64,000 nucleotides of DNA from Lates calcarifer (GCF_001640805.2 NC_066850.1:1321149-1385148); one strand, 5' to 3'; counted from the stretch's first letter, positions 54,501-64,000 are shown. A program made the numbers and translations. The notes: a model not told the origin generated them from the letters alone.

Positions 54501-57500
54501 GCTTCTGCGTCTGTGTGTTTGTATGCCCTTATGTCGTATCAAGGTAAATTTGTTGTATGCTCACCTCTGTTCAAGGTGTCCCAGTGGTAAGGCTGACCCT
54601 CAGCGCCTGGCCGCCCTCCACTGCCTGCTGGTTTACATGGGAAATGACCCAAACCTGGAGCTGAAGGTACAGATGAAGCGAGGAAAGGAGCTGGGAGAAC
54701 AAAAATATTGATGTTTAAATCAAATGTACTGAGTCAGTAAAGGTCTCAAGACAAATTTCAACTCCCCATTTTTCCCAAATAAAAGATGAAGCACATCATC
54801 TTGGCCCACAGAACATACACAACTTTTACTCTGCATTTTTATTAGTGTTGGGAAAAAATGTATCTAATTAATTAGTGCCTTTGTAATTAATTATCGCATT
54901 TTAATCAGTATTTGACACAAGAACATTTTTCAGTTGATGATGTTTAAACAACACACGTGGACTTACTCATCTTGGCTCTCGGGTTGGCGGCGCTGCTTGC
55001 TCATTCCAGGACTAATGTTAATGTTAGCTCTGAAACTTTCCCTCCACCGGGTCTCATCTGTTTCAGCCATCACGTTAGCATCTCGTTAGCCTGCTACTAC
55101 GTGGGGCTTTGTTGTCTGACGTCACTGAACGCACCTGGTGCATCGGTACGCCAGGAGCTGAGAGGAACTTTCTCAGGTGCACTGAGAAACATTTCCTTGT
55201 TGTCTGGAATGTAAAGATAAAGTTAGATTAAATGCATTATTTTTTCTGTTAAAGTCCCAGGCCTAATTTTTATACAACAGTGTCATTATTTTGCACTGAG
55301 AAAGTTAGTAGAAACTTCAGCTGTGATCAGGATTTAAACAAAGTCACAAGATCAGTAAGATCTGCTTTGGGACGAGAGAGACTGAACACAGAAAAGATGG
55401 CAGGATGACGAACGAGTCCCTGTGACTGTCAGGCACGGCACAGCTAAGAGCAAATGAACAGACGATGGTAGACATGGCACCTTCTCTGCACTACTGTGTG
55501 AATTCGGTAGGTGTCAACCTTGAGTTAGAGGAGAGCAGATGGAGGGAAGAAGGAGAGGAAAGAAAGGCAAGAGGATGAAATGAAAGAGGAGCTTAGAGAA
55601 GACAAGTGGACAGAGATCAAACAGAGTCCAGTAAAGACAGAAAGAAAGGGACAGGTATTCTGTTTGGGCACTGTGCTGTGCTCTGACTCAGACTCTGTTA
55701 GCACTACACCTAAATTAAGATGTTCCAACTGCTCTGATAGATTGTAATAAATTCTTTCTTTAGAGGTTAAATGAGTCACCAGCTTCATTAGTGCAGCTTG
55801 CACTGGGAAATTGGACACCACACATGACTTTTGTATTCTTTGTAGACTCCTTTAATGGGGCCATGGCTTTAATAAAGGTGATGGCTTGTTAACATTTTTC
55901 TCTTTGTTCCCAGCAGGTTATAACTTTAAGAGAATACTGTGCCTCAGTCCTACTTTAACTTCTTTTTGTTCCTCCTTGTTATGTTTAATGTTTCTGGACT
56001 CACACCGACTCGTTGGTGAAGGCGTATTTTTCTTCAAACAGCAGAGTAATTGGGCAGCAGAAAATGAGTTTCACTCCGATTGCACTGTGGCTGTAAGATT
56101 TGCAGGGTCTTTCTTTGAGGACATGATTAATTTTTCATGTTTCTGTGATGTAAACAGTGCACCATCGAAGCTGGATCATCAAGAAAATTCTTATCAGGAA
56201 GTAGAGCTGTTATTAATATTACCAAACAAGATATCGGTCTACAGCTATCAGTCTCTAACTCTCGAGATAATGCTGAGCTCCCACCTCTGTGACACCTGTC
56301 TCCTGTGTCTCTTTTTCTGCCACTAGATTATTGAATGGCTGTGTGACAACGTGAACGCCCTGGAATCCTTTGATCAGATCCAGGAGTTCATTCTAGGTCA
56401 GTGGCAGCTGAGGCGCGGGGGGGCGACACAAATCTCCCAAGTCCAGCCAGTCCTCTCTTGCCTTTTTATGTCTCCCTCTCTCTCTCTGCCATTACTGGAC
56501 TGCTTACATCTTATCTACACAAAGCCGAATCCTTTCATCAGCTCTGTTTGGCTCTTAAATTTCATCTTGTGGACTTGTGCCCGGCGTCCCACGCAGGTCT
56601 GAGGAGTTAGAAAATAGATTTGGTTATTTTGAGACCTTGGGGACTTTGCGAGGAACGGTGCAAATATGGTTAAGTCCTAGCAGACAAGCAGCAACACATT
56701 TGTATGTCCCCAGCGCGTCCGTCTGGCATTCTGCTAAATAAAATAACTAAAGAACAGTACATGATATTAATTTCATATTTAGGGAAACAGTCATCGCCCA
56801 GAGAGTGGATGATCACATTAGATGTTGGAACACCCTGCTGAATAAATTAGCATTTTATTGGTGCTGCAATAAGTACTTGAATTTCAGAGGTCATATTAAT
56901 CCAGGTGTTATATGAAAACACTAACACTGACCTAATTAATGATAAACTTGTAACCTCTGCTCGTTAATATTTCACACTGATGATGGTGGGACGTGGGCTC
57001 AAGAGCCTCATTTGTCTTGTAGCTGCAGTATATTTAAAGAAGGACTCTACACATGTGTTTAAAAGTCTCTGTCTCTCTCTCTCTCTCTGTCTGACTGTCT
57101 GTCTCTCTCCCACAGCCTCTTTGTATAGAATAAGCTATGAGAAGTCTCTCAGCCTGGATAAAGTCCTGCCTTACTCCTCTGTATTTGACAAGAAGGTACA
57201 ACACACACTCATGCATTACAGGCAACTCTGTGTATGTATAGATATGAATGCAAAGAGGACACACACACACACACACACATGCACACACTTTGGTCTTGTC
57301 TTTCTGTGTTCTAGGAGGTACCGGTGTGTCTGCAGGCGATCCCTGGTGTGTTATGTACCACTGAGCTGCACACTGAGGCTGTGTTAAAGGGGAAGGTAAC
57401 AACATGTTCCTCCATTTTTAAAACACATTTGTTACACTAAAAGTGCTTGTCGGTTATAATGTATAACTGCTGTATTTATCATCACAGCACAGACCTTCTT

Positions 57501-60500
57501 ACTATTCTCTCTCCTGCCCCATTTCCAGAAGCAGTTAATAAAACTTGAGCCTGGTGATTAAATTCAGACATTAAAAAGGCATTTAGATGTGAAACAGTGA
57601 TTTTGTATATACCAGGTTTGCCTGTGTGCAGTTCAGATGCAGTTATTCTCGATTGTTTTGCAGCAGTGCCCTTGTTTTGTCACTTTGGCGTTGTTGTTTG
57701 TTTGAATGTGTGTGTGTGTGTGTGTGTGTGTGTGTCTCCAGGGTTTCTGGACAGAGCTGCAGTGGAACACAGAGAGGACAAAATATCTGGACGCTGTTCC
57801 CAACCCCAGATACAGAACCTCCCAGATACAGGCCGACTGGGAAAAATGGGTGAGTGTGTGTTTGTTCGCGTGCGCTCCGACTAAAACCCCTCATGTATAT
57901 TCATTAACCCAAATCACCATCACAAATCATTTCCGTATTAGAAGTCGCATAGATCATTGGTAATTGTTTGAACGTGGTAGTTGCTGTGACAAAACGAGGA
58001 AATGCGTGTTTGTGTGTCTTCCTGTGTGTGTCCTTGTTGGCATACCTGTGGGTTTTTGTCAAACAATCAGAGCACGTTTTCAGGCCTCCCATGATGGTGT
58101 TGCTTGTTTCAGAGGTCCGAGAGGAGACCGTCGAGCCACATGAATCACATGGAGGAGAACACAAAGAAGTAGGTCTGCCTCCCACTGGAGCTTTGTTAAG
58201 AAAAGTACCACAGCCCTGAAACTGGAGGGAGGGAGGGAGGGAGGGCATGTCTGCACCTCTGCACCGGACAGATTACATACTTTGCTCTAATGAGCTTTAT
58301 AATGTCAGTACTTTATACCTCGGAAGGCCTGCAACACCACTGGTTCAGTCTTTATAAAGGTTAGGATACTGGAGTAGAGAAAACAGCTACTCATAAGCAT
58401 CCAATTAAGTTTCCTTTCACAGTGCGTTTTAACTCGGTCCTCTAGTTTCTAGAAATATAAGCTGATTGGTCTGATGGGGCCAATTGATTACACTGATTCC
58501 TAAAACAGCTGCAGTTATAACTAACTGTGCAGTGCACTGAGCTTTGTCCATTTGACTCCACTTTAAGAGACATGTAGCTGGTATTATTCTAGTTTTTTTT
58601 ATTACCAATAAATTTCACGAGAAGACCAAAACAAACAATGCTGTAGCTCTCCCTGTTACTACTGAGCCCACTGGTTCCTACTGAAGATTTCAAACTTTAA
58701 AAAGTATGTTTTTATTTTTTAAAGGCTGAATTATTTCCTAAAACAGCTGGGCACTGTAGTTTTTAGCAACTTTACTCATACAGGAGGAAATAGTGCTTTT
58801 GTTAGGGACTATTTTCAGTTGTGGATGAATACACATTTGGATAAATAAACTACAGGGAATGTTTTGTAAGACAGAATAAGAAAAATATGGAATATTATAA
58901 ATGTTTTACTTTGACTATGCTGGAGTGAAACCACACCTGAAAATGTGTTTGAATGATTAAAGACCTGAGCTATAATCAATTAGTTGAAGAATAAAACATG
59001 AGCCAATACAAAAAAGAGGTGAGGCAAATAAAAAAGTACCTTTAGGTTTATATATGACAGAGACACATTAATAAAACTCAAAAAAATATAAGATTATTTG
59101 ATTTTTGCTTGTCCCTTCCATAATTTTCATGACCTGTTGGTAGCCTTGATAAATATGCCTTTTACACACTTTGCAAGGCAGCATGGATATAAACGTGGAG
59201 CAGGATTGTGGATGGCATGAGTTCAGTTTCTATAATCAAAGTCGATATAGGCCACTCTAGAAAACACTCACTACAAAGTCTGTTCTCTGTCTGCTCTTCA
59301 TGTAAATGTCTCAGTTTAGTTATTTGAGCTCTCACTTCTGGCACAGATGCTTTTCTCTGGGCCCACTCCTTTTATTTGCATGAATGACCTGCATGAACCT
59401 TTTTGTGGCTAGTTACCCGGTCACTCTTTGAATATGAAATATCCGCTTTGACTTAAAATACTTTTAAAAATCTGATTATAGCTACAGCCGCTCAGCAGTT
59501 TATGATAAAGTGACTTGATGATGGACAGGTACGTGTGTGCACCACTGATGCAAACCTGCTGTGAATTGAAAACAACTCTGTCCTGTTTGTGCCAGGGATC
59601 AAACCAGCAGCCTTCATAATTAGCTTCTCTTCCTTCAGGCCAAACAAGAGCACCTGCTTACCAACTTTTTGCCTTTATAGTTTTGATATGTTTTTGCTGC
59701 CGACTGCAGTAGTGTAGCATTAACACTGCCTCAGCTTACAGCATAAAAAGTAAGACTCTTATTATAATGCTGGCTTCAGGGATTGTTTTCACACAAAGCT
59801 TTTCTTCTTATTTTGTAGAGTTCTATCAATGGTGGACACCTGGTGTCTGGGTAAGACGAACATGCACATAACATGCACACACACACAAACGAAAATCATA
59901 GCTGCAACACACACAGGCACACAGGTGCACACACAAACACAGGGACTGTGAATGTCATAAATAACAAAACCTTGGCTTATAATGGAACTCAGAAGTGTGT
60001 GTGCGTTTGTGTGTTCTTCTGAGGTCGCATTCTTCATGCCCACTGGAGAATTCAGCTGAACCGAACCACCACACTAATTTATCTTGGAGCGAGAGGCTGA
60101 GAGAAAAGTGGGGGAGAAGGGAGGGGAAGCAAGGGAGAAGGGGTGGGAAAGAATATGAAAAAAGAAAGGGAAAAAAAAGGACAATAAAAAAAAGAGAGGT
60201 GAAGAATGCTACAATTATATAACAGTGGGGAATTAGGTACTTCCTTCTCTCCTCACTCCCTCTTTTCATGTCTGTCTCTCTCCCTCATGAATCTGGTGCA
60301 GCTGTTTTGTGTCAGTCACAACACGGGACCTTCCCTTACCTCAGTCAATGCACATGGTTGATCTCATACAGCCACAGCCTCCCTCAGACTCACTTAGAAA
60401 ACACACTCACTGCATTTTGATCTCTTCTCCTGCACCAACCCTTATACACAGATGACAGCACTAAGAAGCTGCCTCACTGATTTTAGAACAGTGATGTGTG

Positions 60501-63488
60501 ATATGATGTTGAGTATCACAGAGCTGCTATGTCAGAGGAAAACAGACTGGTCATTTTAAACCCATGTGGATCAATAAAACTGTTGAACTAGCTTACTCCA
60601 TTTGGAAGCTAACACTAGCTTAGAAATGGAGAGGCATTGAGGGAAGGTGCTCGGGAGTGAGCTCAAACATTAGAAAGACAATTGTCCTGAGTCATTTACA
60701 TCAGTGCACCGGCTCTTGTAGGCAAGGGAGCGGCTCATTTTCTAAGCTGTGTTGCCATCCATTCACACATTAGCAATAAAAAAGCAATTTTTTAAATTGC
60801 TTCACGTTCTTGCATACAGTCCCTTTAAAGATGTCGATTCCTCCAACAGCCACCAGCAAGTGTGGAGATTTGGTTTAAGGCTGCAGCTTCAGAACATGTA
60901 TTTTTTAAACATGTTGTCTATAAAGTGTCAGAAACTCAGGCTCTTTACAATTTCCAATGAGACTCTTTTTAGAATAATATAAAAAAGAGAGAAGTTGAAA
61001 ATCCTCATGTTTGAGCAGCTGGAACTAGAAAGAGTTTAGAGTTTAGAATTTTTCCAAAATAAATTGTGAAAATGACTCAGTTATCAAAATAGTTGGGAAT
61101 TAAATTAAAATTAAATTTTCTGTCAGCACTACAGTTGGTTTGTAAGACCACCTTAGATGTGAAAAGCTTTGGAGTGCACGAGTAGCTGTGTGTCCTGCTG
61201 GCGTGAAGTCAAAAGACGCTGAACCTGCTCGTTCTGAAAAAGACCATCAGCTAAATGTCTAAAATATGTAAATTTAAAACTGATAACTTTGAACTGCTAA
61301 CAGGCATACAGCGAATCTGGCAGCGCAGCCTGCCAGTTAGCTGTGCCCTGCAAGCACTATTTATATCTGCAACATATTACAGTGTAACATCAAAAAGCCT
61401 CTCGCATGTGTGGAAAAGTGATCAAAAGATGGTGTGTGTTTGTGTCTGCAAGTGTGTGAAATAATTCATCTAAAGTAACTGAGTTGGAGCGTGGTCCACT
61501 TTTTGTGTGACTGACATGAAACAACCGCAGCATGTACACACACACACACACACACTGCAGGATCGTGTCAAAACTCCCTCAAGCTTTGGGATGTATTTTT
61601 AAAGTGAAAGCACATCCCCAAAAGAATCTATTAATGTCTTAGATCCAGTCCTCCTTTCTTTTATTAAAGCCATAAACAAGCCAGAGTTTTTGGATTCTTC
61701 CATTTCTACTGATGGCCTTTTTAATGATCTCACTGCACTGACACACCTGAGGCTACCTGTGATTGTCAGTCTAGCATAGATGCAGCATCAAGGCTTTTCT
61801 TCATACGTCTCTTTTATGTGCACACACTCTCTGTTGCTTGTTCTCTTCTAGATAAGAAGCTGGTGCCACTTTTCCAGGAGGAGGACCATCAACAGAGGGT
61901 GCTCATAGGCCTGGTGAGAGAGTGGAGCTGAAGCCAGTCAGTGGCCTCAGTACATTTACACAGATAGATGTTTTACAGTTAGAAGGCTGTGTTTCTTTGG
62001 GGAAATGTTAATGTACCTTTCAACTTTGCGGCTACATTTTTGGGAAGGCCCTCTCCTGTCTGGACAGTGACCTTAAGCACAAAGCGAGATCCGTGAAGAA
62101 ATGGTTTTCCCGTTGTGGTGGTGGAGAACCTGAGTGGCCTGCACTGAGCCCTGACCTCCACCCCATCCCACACCTCTGAGACTGAGGCGAAACACAGGCT
62201 TTGAGCAAGGACTGATGTCAGTTTGACGTTATATGAGGAGGATAGTGTAGAGCAGAGTCGACAATGTGGCACTAAATTAGTTAAATTTGGCTTTAATTAC
62301 TATGAGTGACAGTGCCAGCAGCCGGTTAGCCTAGCTTAGCATCTTACAACTCATTTGTTTAATCTGTAATGAGATATATAATACAGCATCACAATCCCCC
62401 GTCAGCCAAAAGATGCTGGAAGGATTTTAGTTTGCACCTCTTGAAAGCCAACAGGCAAGACAAAACGTTTTCAAAAGCAGAGAGACCTTCAGCTTTCCAA
62501 ACGATCACAGTTAACTCTGACACTCCAAATCAAAGAGCAGGAGCGCCACAGACAATCAAACACATCAGCTGCAGCTTGTTTATCAGTAGCTTTTCAGATA
62601 CGGCGCCGACTCTGATGTCCTTTTTATTTCCCTCTGAATAACTGTATAATGCAGCGCGTGTGTACACTGTCACTAAAGGTAGCAGAGGTGGATGAGGCAG
62701 AATAAAGACAGAGTGGGTAATAATGAAACACTTCATTGTATCCCATATTGTTGATATACAGCAGTTTGAGAGGTGGATTCTTCCTTTAACGTGGGCTGAT
62801 GCACAGACCGCTAAAGATCCATTGTGAAACGCTGACAGCCGATTACTTCCCTCCACAGTCATCTTTTAAGGTGAAGCTCCTGTTACGCTTCAGATGAGTC
62901 GACACTTTAAAAAAAGGGCATCTTAAGGTCCCTGTCCTGCCTCTTTTTTTAAAACTGTATCCTGTTTGATGGACAATTTCATATCCTCTGCTTTTCCCTG
63001 TGCTCAGCACAGTTTTTAAAGAGCAGATAGCTGCAGTTTAATGGAGTTCGGTCGAGATGCTAGCAGTCTCTCGGCTATTCTTAGAATGACCCTCTCCTCC
63101 TGTCTTTCTCTGTTCCCTCCATCGCTTCCATTCCCCCACCTCTTTCCTTTCACTTCTTTTTCTCTGCTCACCCCCTTCCCTCTCTACTTTCTCCTCCTCT
63201 TTCCCTTCTTCTCCCAGATGGATATCAGGTCACCCCACACATCCACAGGTCCTGTCCTCTCCTTTCCTTTCTCCTCTCCTTTCCTTTCTCCTTTCCTTTC
63301 CTTTCTCCTCTCCTCTCCTCTCCTCTCCTTTCCTTTCTCCTTTCCTCTCCTCTCCTCTCATGGTTAAATCAATTTTTGGGATGTTGTAGTCGGGGGAAAA
63401 GTCGAGGTGAACTCAATTTGACCTTGCTGAGTGCACAGCAAAGTATGCTTAAAACGCACAAACACAAAGTTTTACTGTAAGCCACACT

Positions 63489-63519
<31 letters not shown>

Positions 63520-63657
63520 CACATGCACAGAAAATAATTAGTGTGTGTTATTGCATTGCAGATGGTTGACAAGCTTCGAGAACATCTCAACAGGCACCTG
63601 CCTCGACTGGGGAAGAAGAAAACTGACTCACTGGTTGTCTGCTACGTAGCCAAACTG
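48426..63657 (+). CDS. gsap: Gamma-secretase activating protein gene, 5' part (coding exons 1-25; continues past the right edge)
   Basis: GSAP (formerly PION) has been reported to bind gamma-secretase and the APP C-terminal fragment and to favour amyloid-beta production; this role is disputed. Twenty-five plus-strand exons join in phase to 649 codons. They match human GSAP (854 aa) block by block: TVDTQILNIERDGGILYSW, SKCLTLLIEIHPINNTKVLK, IVEDLSWVQWDGHTQRLYCL, DHYHTEKPEQELVRMKVFTN, FDQIQEFILASLYRISYEKS and LVPLFQEEDHQQRVLIGLMV. The C-terminal GSAP-16 region, the fragment reported as active after caspase cleavage, lies beyond the window. There is no signal peptide or membrane segment. The N-terminal part looks beta-rich, but I see no clear repeat. 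The ATG follows an in-frame stop. Several exons are very short (48, 47 and 32 nt). All introns are GT-AG. It lies head-to-head with nampt. Confidence 0.95.
48514..49374 (+). other. gsap intron 1
   Basis: 861 bp. Contains the second CTCF-like motif (48830-48850) and otherwise nothing recognised. Confidence 0.7.
48830..48850 (+). promoter_or_regulatory. CTCF-like motif (downstream copy)
   Basis: 'gagcacaagatggcgctg', 19 of 21 bases identical to the copy at 45952-45972 and in the same orientation. Confidence 0.35.
49375..49445 (+). CDS. gsap: gsap coding exon 2
   Basis: After 'gtgtctgcag': EYSGTVDTQILNIERDGGIL ... YSWK, donor gtaagt. Confidence 0.95.
49446..50153 (+). other. gsap intron 2
   Basis: 708 bp. 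Contains a perfect 24-bp palindrome (49662-49685) set between two copies of gtgtttccac (49621 and 49693). Confidence 0.7.
49662..49685. repeat. perfect 24-bp AT-rich palindrome
   Basis: atggcttatata followed by its exact reverse complement. A second small hairpin (atgccc...gggcat) lies just upstream. Confidence 0.9.
50154..50210 (+). CDS. gsap: gsap coding exon 3
   Basis: After 'ttctgatag': GATGTTRIGKYDSNTKQNK, donor gtattg, phase 0. Confidence 0.92.
50318..50387 (+). CDS. gsap: gsap coding exon 4
   Basis: After 'tcctcgacag': LLYSFDKQVCVSSCSLNKEE TLL, donor gtgagc. Confidence 0.94.
50627..50674 (+). CDS. gsap: gsap coding exon 5
   Basis: 48 nt after 'tccctctcag': AVSLAQNTRGEERLSP, donor gtaaga. 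Confidence 0.93.
50785..50873 (+). CDS. gsap: gsap coding exon 6
   Basis: After 'tctttgtag': ISKCLTLLIEIHPINNTKVL ... RVKVQ, donor gtacag. One of the best-conserved blocks. Confidence 0.96.
50874..51282 (+). other. gsap intron 6
   Basis: 409 bp; nothing recognised. Confidence 0.7.
51283..51352 (+). CDS. gsap: gsap coding exon 7
   Basis: After 'tttccccag': FLHQETDRRSVLESHLLLLT EDG, donor gtgagt. Confidence 0.94.
51503..51552 (+). CDS. gsap: gsap coding exon 8
   Basis: After 'gtgtgtttcag': YVDLYHVLLTKQEGYRV, donor gtaagc. Confidence 0.93.
51553..51898 (+). other. gsap intron 8
   Basis: 346 bp; nothing recognised. Confidence 0.7.
51899..52009 (+). CDS. gsap: gsap coding exon 9
   Basis: After 'tgtgaaccag': VMANPERLPKTVERIVEDLS WVQWDGHTQRLYCLTHK, donor gtaaca. 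Confidence 0.95.
52099..52155 (+). CDS. gsap: gsap coding exon 10
   Basis: After 'gtctttcacag': DKFLLRCVQFYPSHSCETV, donor gtaact. Confidence 0.94.
52275..52321 (+). CDS. gsap: gsap coding exon 11
   Basis: 47 nt after 'gctcaacag': MELPLELPANPFCTV, donor gtaaag. Confidence 0.92.
52502..52587 (+). CDS. gsap: gsap coding exon 12
   Basis: After 'tggccaacag': KFVNLGFDHYHTEKPEQELV RMKVFTNRI, donor gtaaca. Confidence 0.95.
52588..53268 (+). other. gsap intron 12
   Basis: 681 bp, AT-rich; nothing recognised. Confidence 0.7.
53269..53346 (+). CDS. gsap: gsap coding exon 13
   Basis: After 'gtttttag': GSMCVCYSQPLKDKQELIYT VVLVHK, donor gtgagt. Confidence 0.95.
53435..53521 (+). CDS. gsap: gsap coding exon 14
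   Basis: After 'ttttctgcag': DCSKTFRVSLGSDQSQQKAT QLHPLFIPM, donor gtcagt. Confidence 0.94.
53656..53748 (+). CDS. gsap: gsap coding exon 15
   Basis: After 'ttgtatgtag': GYYILVYLQDYFLHCINTRQ QEMLCHSLFLS, donor gtaaga. Confidence 0.95.
53942..54110 (+). CDS. gsap: gsap coding exon 16
   Basis: 169 nt, the longest gsap exon here: GHDVDLGLQCRSANVTVLHA ... GRIHSAELSPAYLLQILRSD, donor gtgagc. The acceptor 'acaactttaag' is weak. Confidence 0.92.
54111..54575 (+). other. gsap intron 16
   Basis: 465 bp with a short (CA)(TA) run near 54157; otherwise nothing recognised. Confidence 0.7.
54576..54666 (+). CDS. gsap: gsap coding exon 17
   Basis: After 'ctgttcaag': RCPSGKADPQRLAALHCLLV YMGNDPNLELK, donor gtacag. 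Confidence 0.94.
54667..56326 (+). other. gsap intron 17
   Basis: 1.7 kb. Begins with a possible repeat ('ctaattaattagtgcctttg', 'taattaattatcgcatttta', 54840-54905). No exon seen. Confidence 0.7.
54840..54905 (+). repeat. possible 'attaattaatcgc' dispersed repeat fragment
   Basis: 'taattaattatcgcatttta' resembles a common fish repeat rich in aattaatgcg. Boundaries unclear. Confidence 0.3.
56327..56396 (+). CDS. gsap: gsap coding exon 18
   Basis: After 'tctgccactag': IIEWLCDNVNALESFDQIQE FIL, donor gtcagt. Confidence 0.95.
56397..57115 (+). other. gsap intron 18
   Basis: 719 bp ending in a CT-rich polypyrimidine tract; nothing else recognised. Confidence 0.7.
57116..57195 (+). CDS. gsap: gsap coding exon 19
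   Basis: After 'ctctcccacag': ASLYRISYEKSLSLDKVLPY SSVFDKK, donor gtacaa. A strong CT-rich tract precedes it. Confidence 0.95.
57315..57395 (+). CDS. gsap: gsap coding exon 20
   Basis: After 'tgtgttctag': EVPVCLQAIPGVLCTTELHT EAVLKGK, donor gtaaca. Confidence 0.94.
57396..57741 (+). other. gsap intron 20
   Basis: 346 bp ending in the (TG)14 run at the exon 21 acceptor. Confidence 0.7.
57707..57734 (+). repeat. (TG)14 microsatellite at the gsap exon 21 acceptor
   Basis: Fourteen TG units followed directly by tctccag and the exon. Confidence 0.95.
57742..57849 (+). CDS. gsap: gsap coding exon 21
   Basis: GFWTELQWNTERTKYLDAVP ... QIQADWEKW, donor gtgagt. Its acceptor is a (TG)14 run followed only by tctccag. 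108 nt, so skipping it would keep the frame. Confidence 0.94.
58113..58168 (+). CDS. gsap: gsap coding exon 22
   Basis: After 'gcttgtttcag': RSERRPSSHMNHMEENTK, donor gtaggt. Poorly conserved hydrophilic linker. Confidence 0.85.
58169..59818 (+). other. gsap intron 22
   Basis: 1.65 kb. A faint SINE-like 'gccagggatcaaaccagcag' at 59592. No exon seen. Confidence 0.65.
59819..59850 (+). CDS. gsap: gsap coding exon 23 (32-nt microexon)
   Basis: Only 32 nt after 'tattttgtag', reading KVLSMVDTWCL, donor gtaaga. It is needed to keep frame between exons 22 and 24 and aligns with human AVKVISNLEARNL. Confidence 0.85.
59851..61851 (+). other. gsap intron 23
   Basis: 2.0 kb with a purine-rich stretch (60085-60205) and a short CA tract near 61537. 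No exon seen. Confidence 0.7.
61852..61913 (+). CDS. gsap: gsap coding exon 24
   Basis: After 'ctcttctag': DKKLVPLFQEEDHQQRVLIG L, donor gtgaga. Confidence 0.95.
62020..62240 (+). mobile_element. Tc1-like transposase remnant
   Basis: The frame 62075-62179 reads HKARSVKKWFSRCGGGEPEW, then PALSPDLHPIPHL and a stop. This is the C-terminal catalytic block of Tc1/mariner transposases (HKARS...KKWF...EWPAQSPDLNPIEHLWDE). The final acidic residue region is destroyed by stops, and the upstream part (GKALSC-like) is in another frame. No terminal inverted repeats are seen. A dead fragment. Confidence 0.75.
62311..62345 (+). repeat. fragment of the 'gttagcttagcttagc' repeat
   Basis: 'agtgccagcagccggttagc' then 'ctagcttagcat' matches the start of the repeat at 35791. 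Confidence 0.5.
63050..63360 (+). repeat. polypyrimidine tract with TTTCC/TCTCC tandem units
   Basis: About 300 bases of nearly pure C/T. The part from 63244 to 63358 is made of ttcctttcctctcc-like units in variable order. Confidence 0.9.
63489..63515 (+). repeat. (CA)13 microsatellite
   Basis: About 13 CA units, 47 bases upstream of gsap exon 25. Confidence 0.95.
63562..63657 (+). CDS. gsap: gsap coding exon 25
   Basis: After 'gcattgcag': MVDKLREHLNRHLPRLGKKK ... VVCYVAKL, donor gttggt. The last exon in the window. Confidence 0.94.
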
Positions 63658-64000
63658 GTTGGTGCACTGTTTGTGTTTGTGTGTGTTGGTCAGAGATAAA
63701 GAGAGGTCCAGGAACTCTCTATATTTCTTTGAACCCAATTCTTCTAACGGTGCACAGCTCTTCAGGTTTTATTTATTTAATATTTGCCCTTACTCTTTTT
63801 CTGGGAAGGTTAAGTGGCACTCACAGAGAGGAAAAGGCAGTGGGTTTTCCACTTCAGCTAAATGCTTTGACGGAGCTCACAGATGGATGTGTGCTCTTTA
63901 GTTTAGAGAGGTTGCTGGAAGCCATCAAGTCGCCGTCTCAGTCCTCTAAAACAAACATCTTTTTTTTGGTTAAGATATTCATCCTCAACCACTCTTTCTA
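63658..64000 (+). other. gsap intron 25 (partial)
   Basis: Begins at a gttggt donor and runs to the right edge; nothing recognised. Confidence 0.7.

Larger units (their letters stand above)
61914..63561 (+). other. gsap intron 24
   Basis: 1.65 kb holding a Tc1-like transposase remnant, a dispersed repeat fragment, a long pyrimidine tract and a CA microsatellite. Confidence 0.75.

Noticed and set aside
55886..56326. 146-codon frame running into gsap exon 18
   Set aside because: It is read in a different phase from the gsap exon, is hydrophobic only because of T-rich intron, and has no family match.

Overview
The window is nuclear DNA from a teleost fish, most likely a percomorph. Coding sequence is split into short exons with GT-AG introns. 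The introns carry many (CA/TG)n microsatellites. Several dispersed repeats have the look of families I know from perciform genomes (a 'gctaacatgctaac...gatggcgctag' family, a 'ccagcagctggttagcttagcttagc' family, a 'gctgca...gattaatc' family, a tRNA-derived SINE tail, a Tc1-like transposase remnant and a LINE ORF2 3' fragment). No bacterial, organellar or viral features were found. I recognise no tRNA, rRNA or other RNA gene.

Four protein genes can be reconstructed exon by exon, with reading phase conserved across every junction. From left to right: (1) atxn7l1 (ataxin-7-like 1, a SAGA deubiquitinase-module subunit), minus strand, first five coding exons between 13560 and 232, running off the left edge. 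(2) sypl1 (synaptophysin-like 1, a four-pass MARVEL vesicle protein), minus strand, five coding exons between 23871 and 17993, 239 aa, complete. (3) nampt (nicotinamide phosphoribosyltransferase), minus strand, eleven coding exons between 45316 and 29353, 491 aa, complete, with the active-site residues in place. (4) gsap (gamma-secretase activating protein), plus strand, first 25 coding exons between 48426 and 63657 (649 codons), running off the right edge.

The order ATXN7L1-SYPL1-NAMPT, all in one orientation, matches human 7q22 as I recall it, except that CDHR3 (between ATXN7L1 and SYPL1 in human) has no visible counterpart. gsap lies head-to-head with nampt, start codons 3.1 kb apart; in human GSAP is elsewhere on chromosome 7, so this junction is either a fish arrangement or an ancestral link lost in mammals. 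nampt and gsap could share regulatory DNA. That interval also holds a LINE fragment, a MITE-like inverted-repeat element and one of two near-identical CTCF-like motifs.

The rest is intron, untranslated region and intergenic DNA. I found no unprecedented system. The most useful follow-ups are a fish-specific Pro/Ser-rich expansion in atxn7l1, simple repeats sitting directly on splice sites of gsap exon 21 and nampt exon 6, a C20 tract at the start of the nampt 3' UTR, paired CTCF-like motifs around the nampt/gsap interval, and a possible non-AUG N-terminal extension of atxn7l1.
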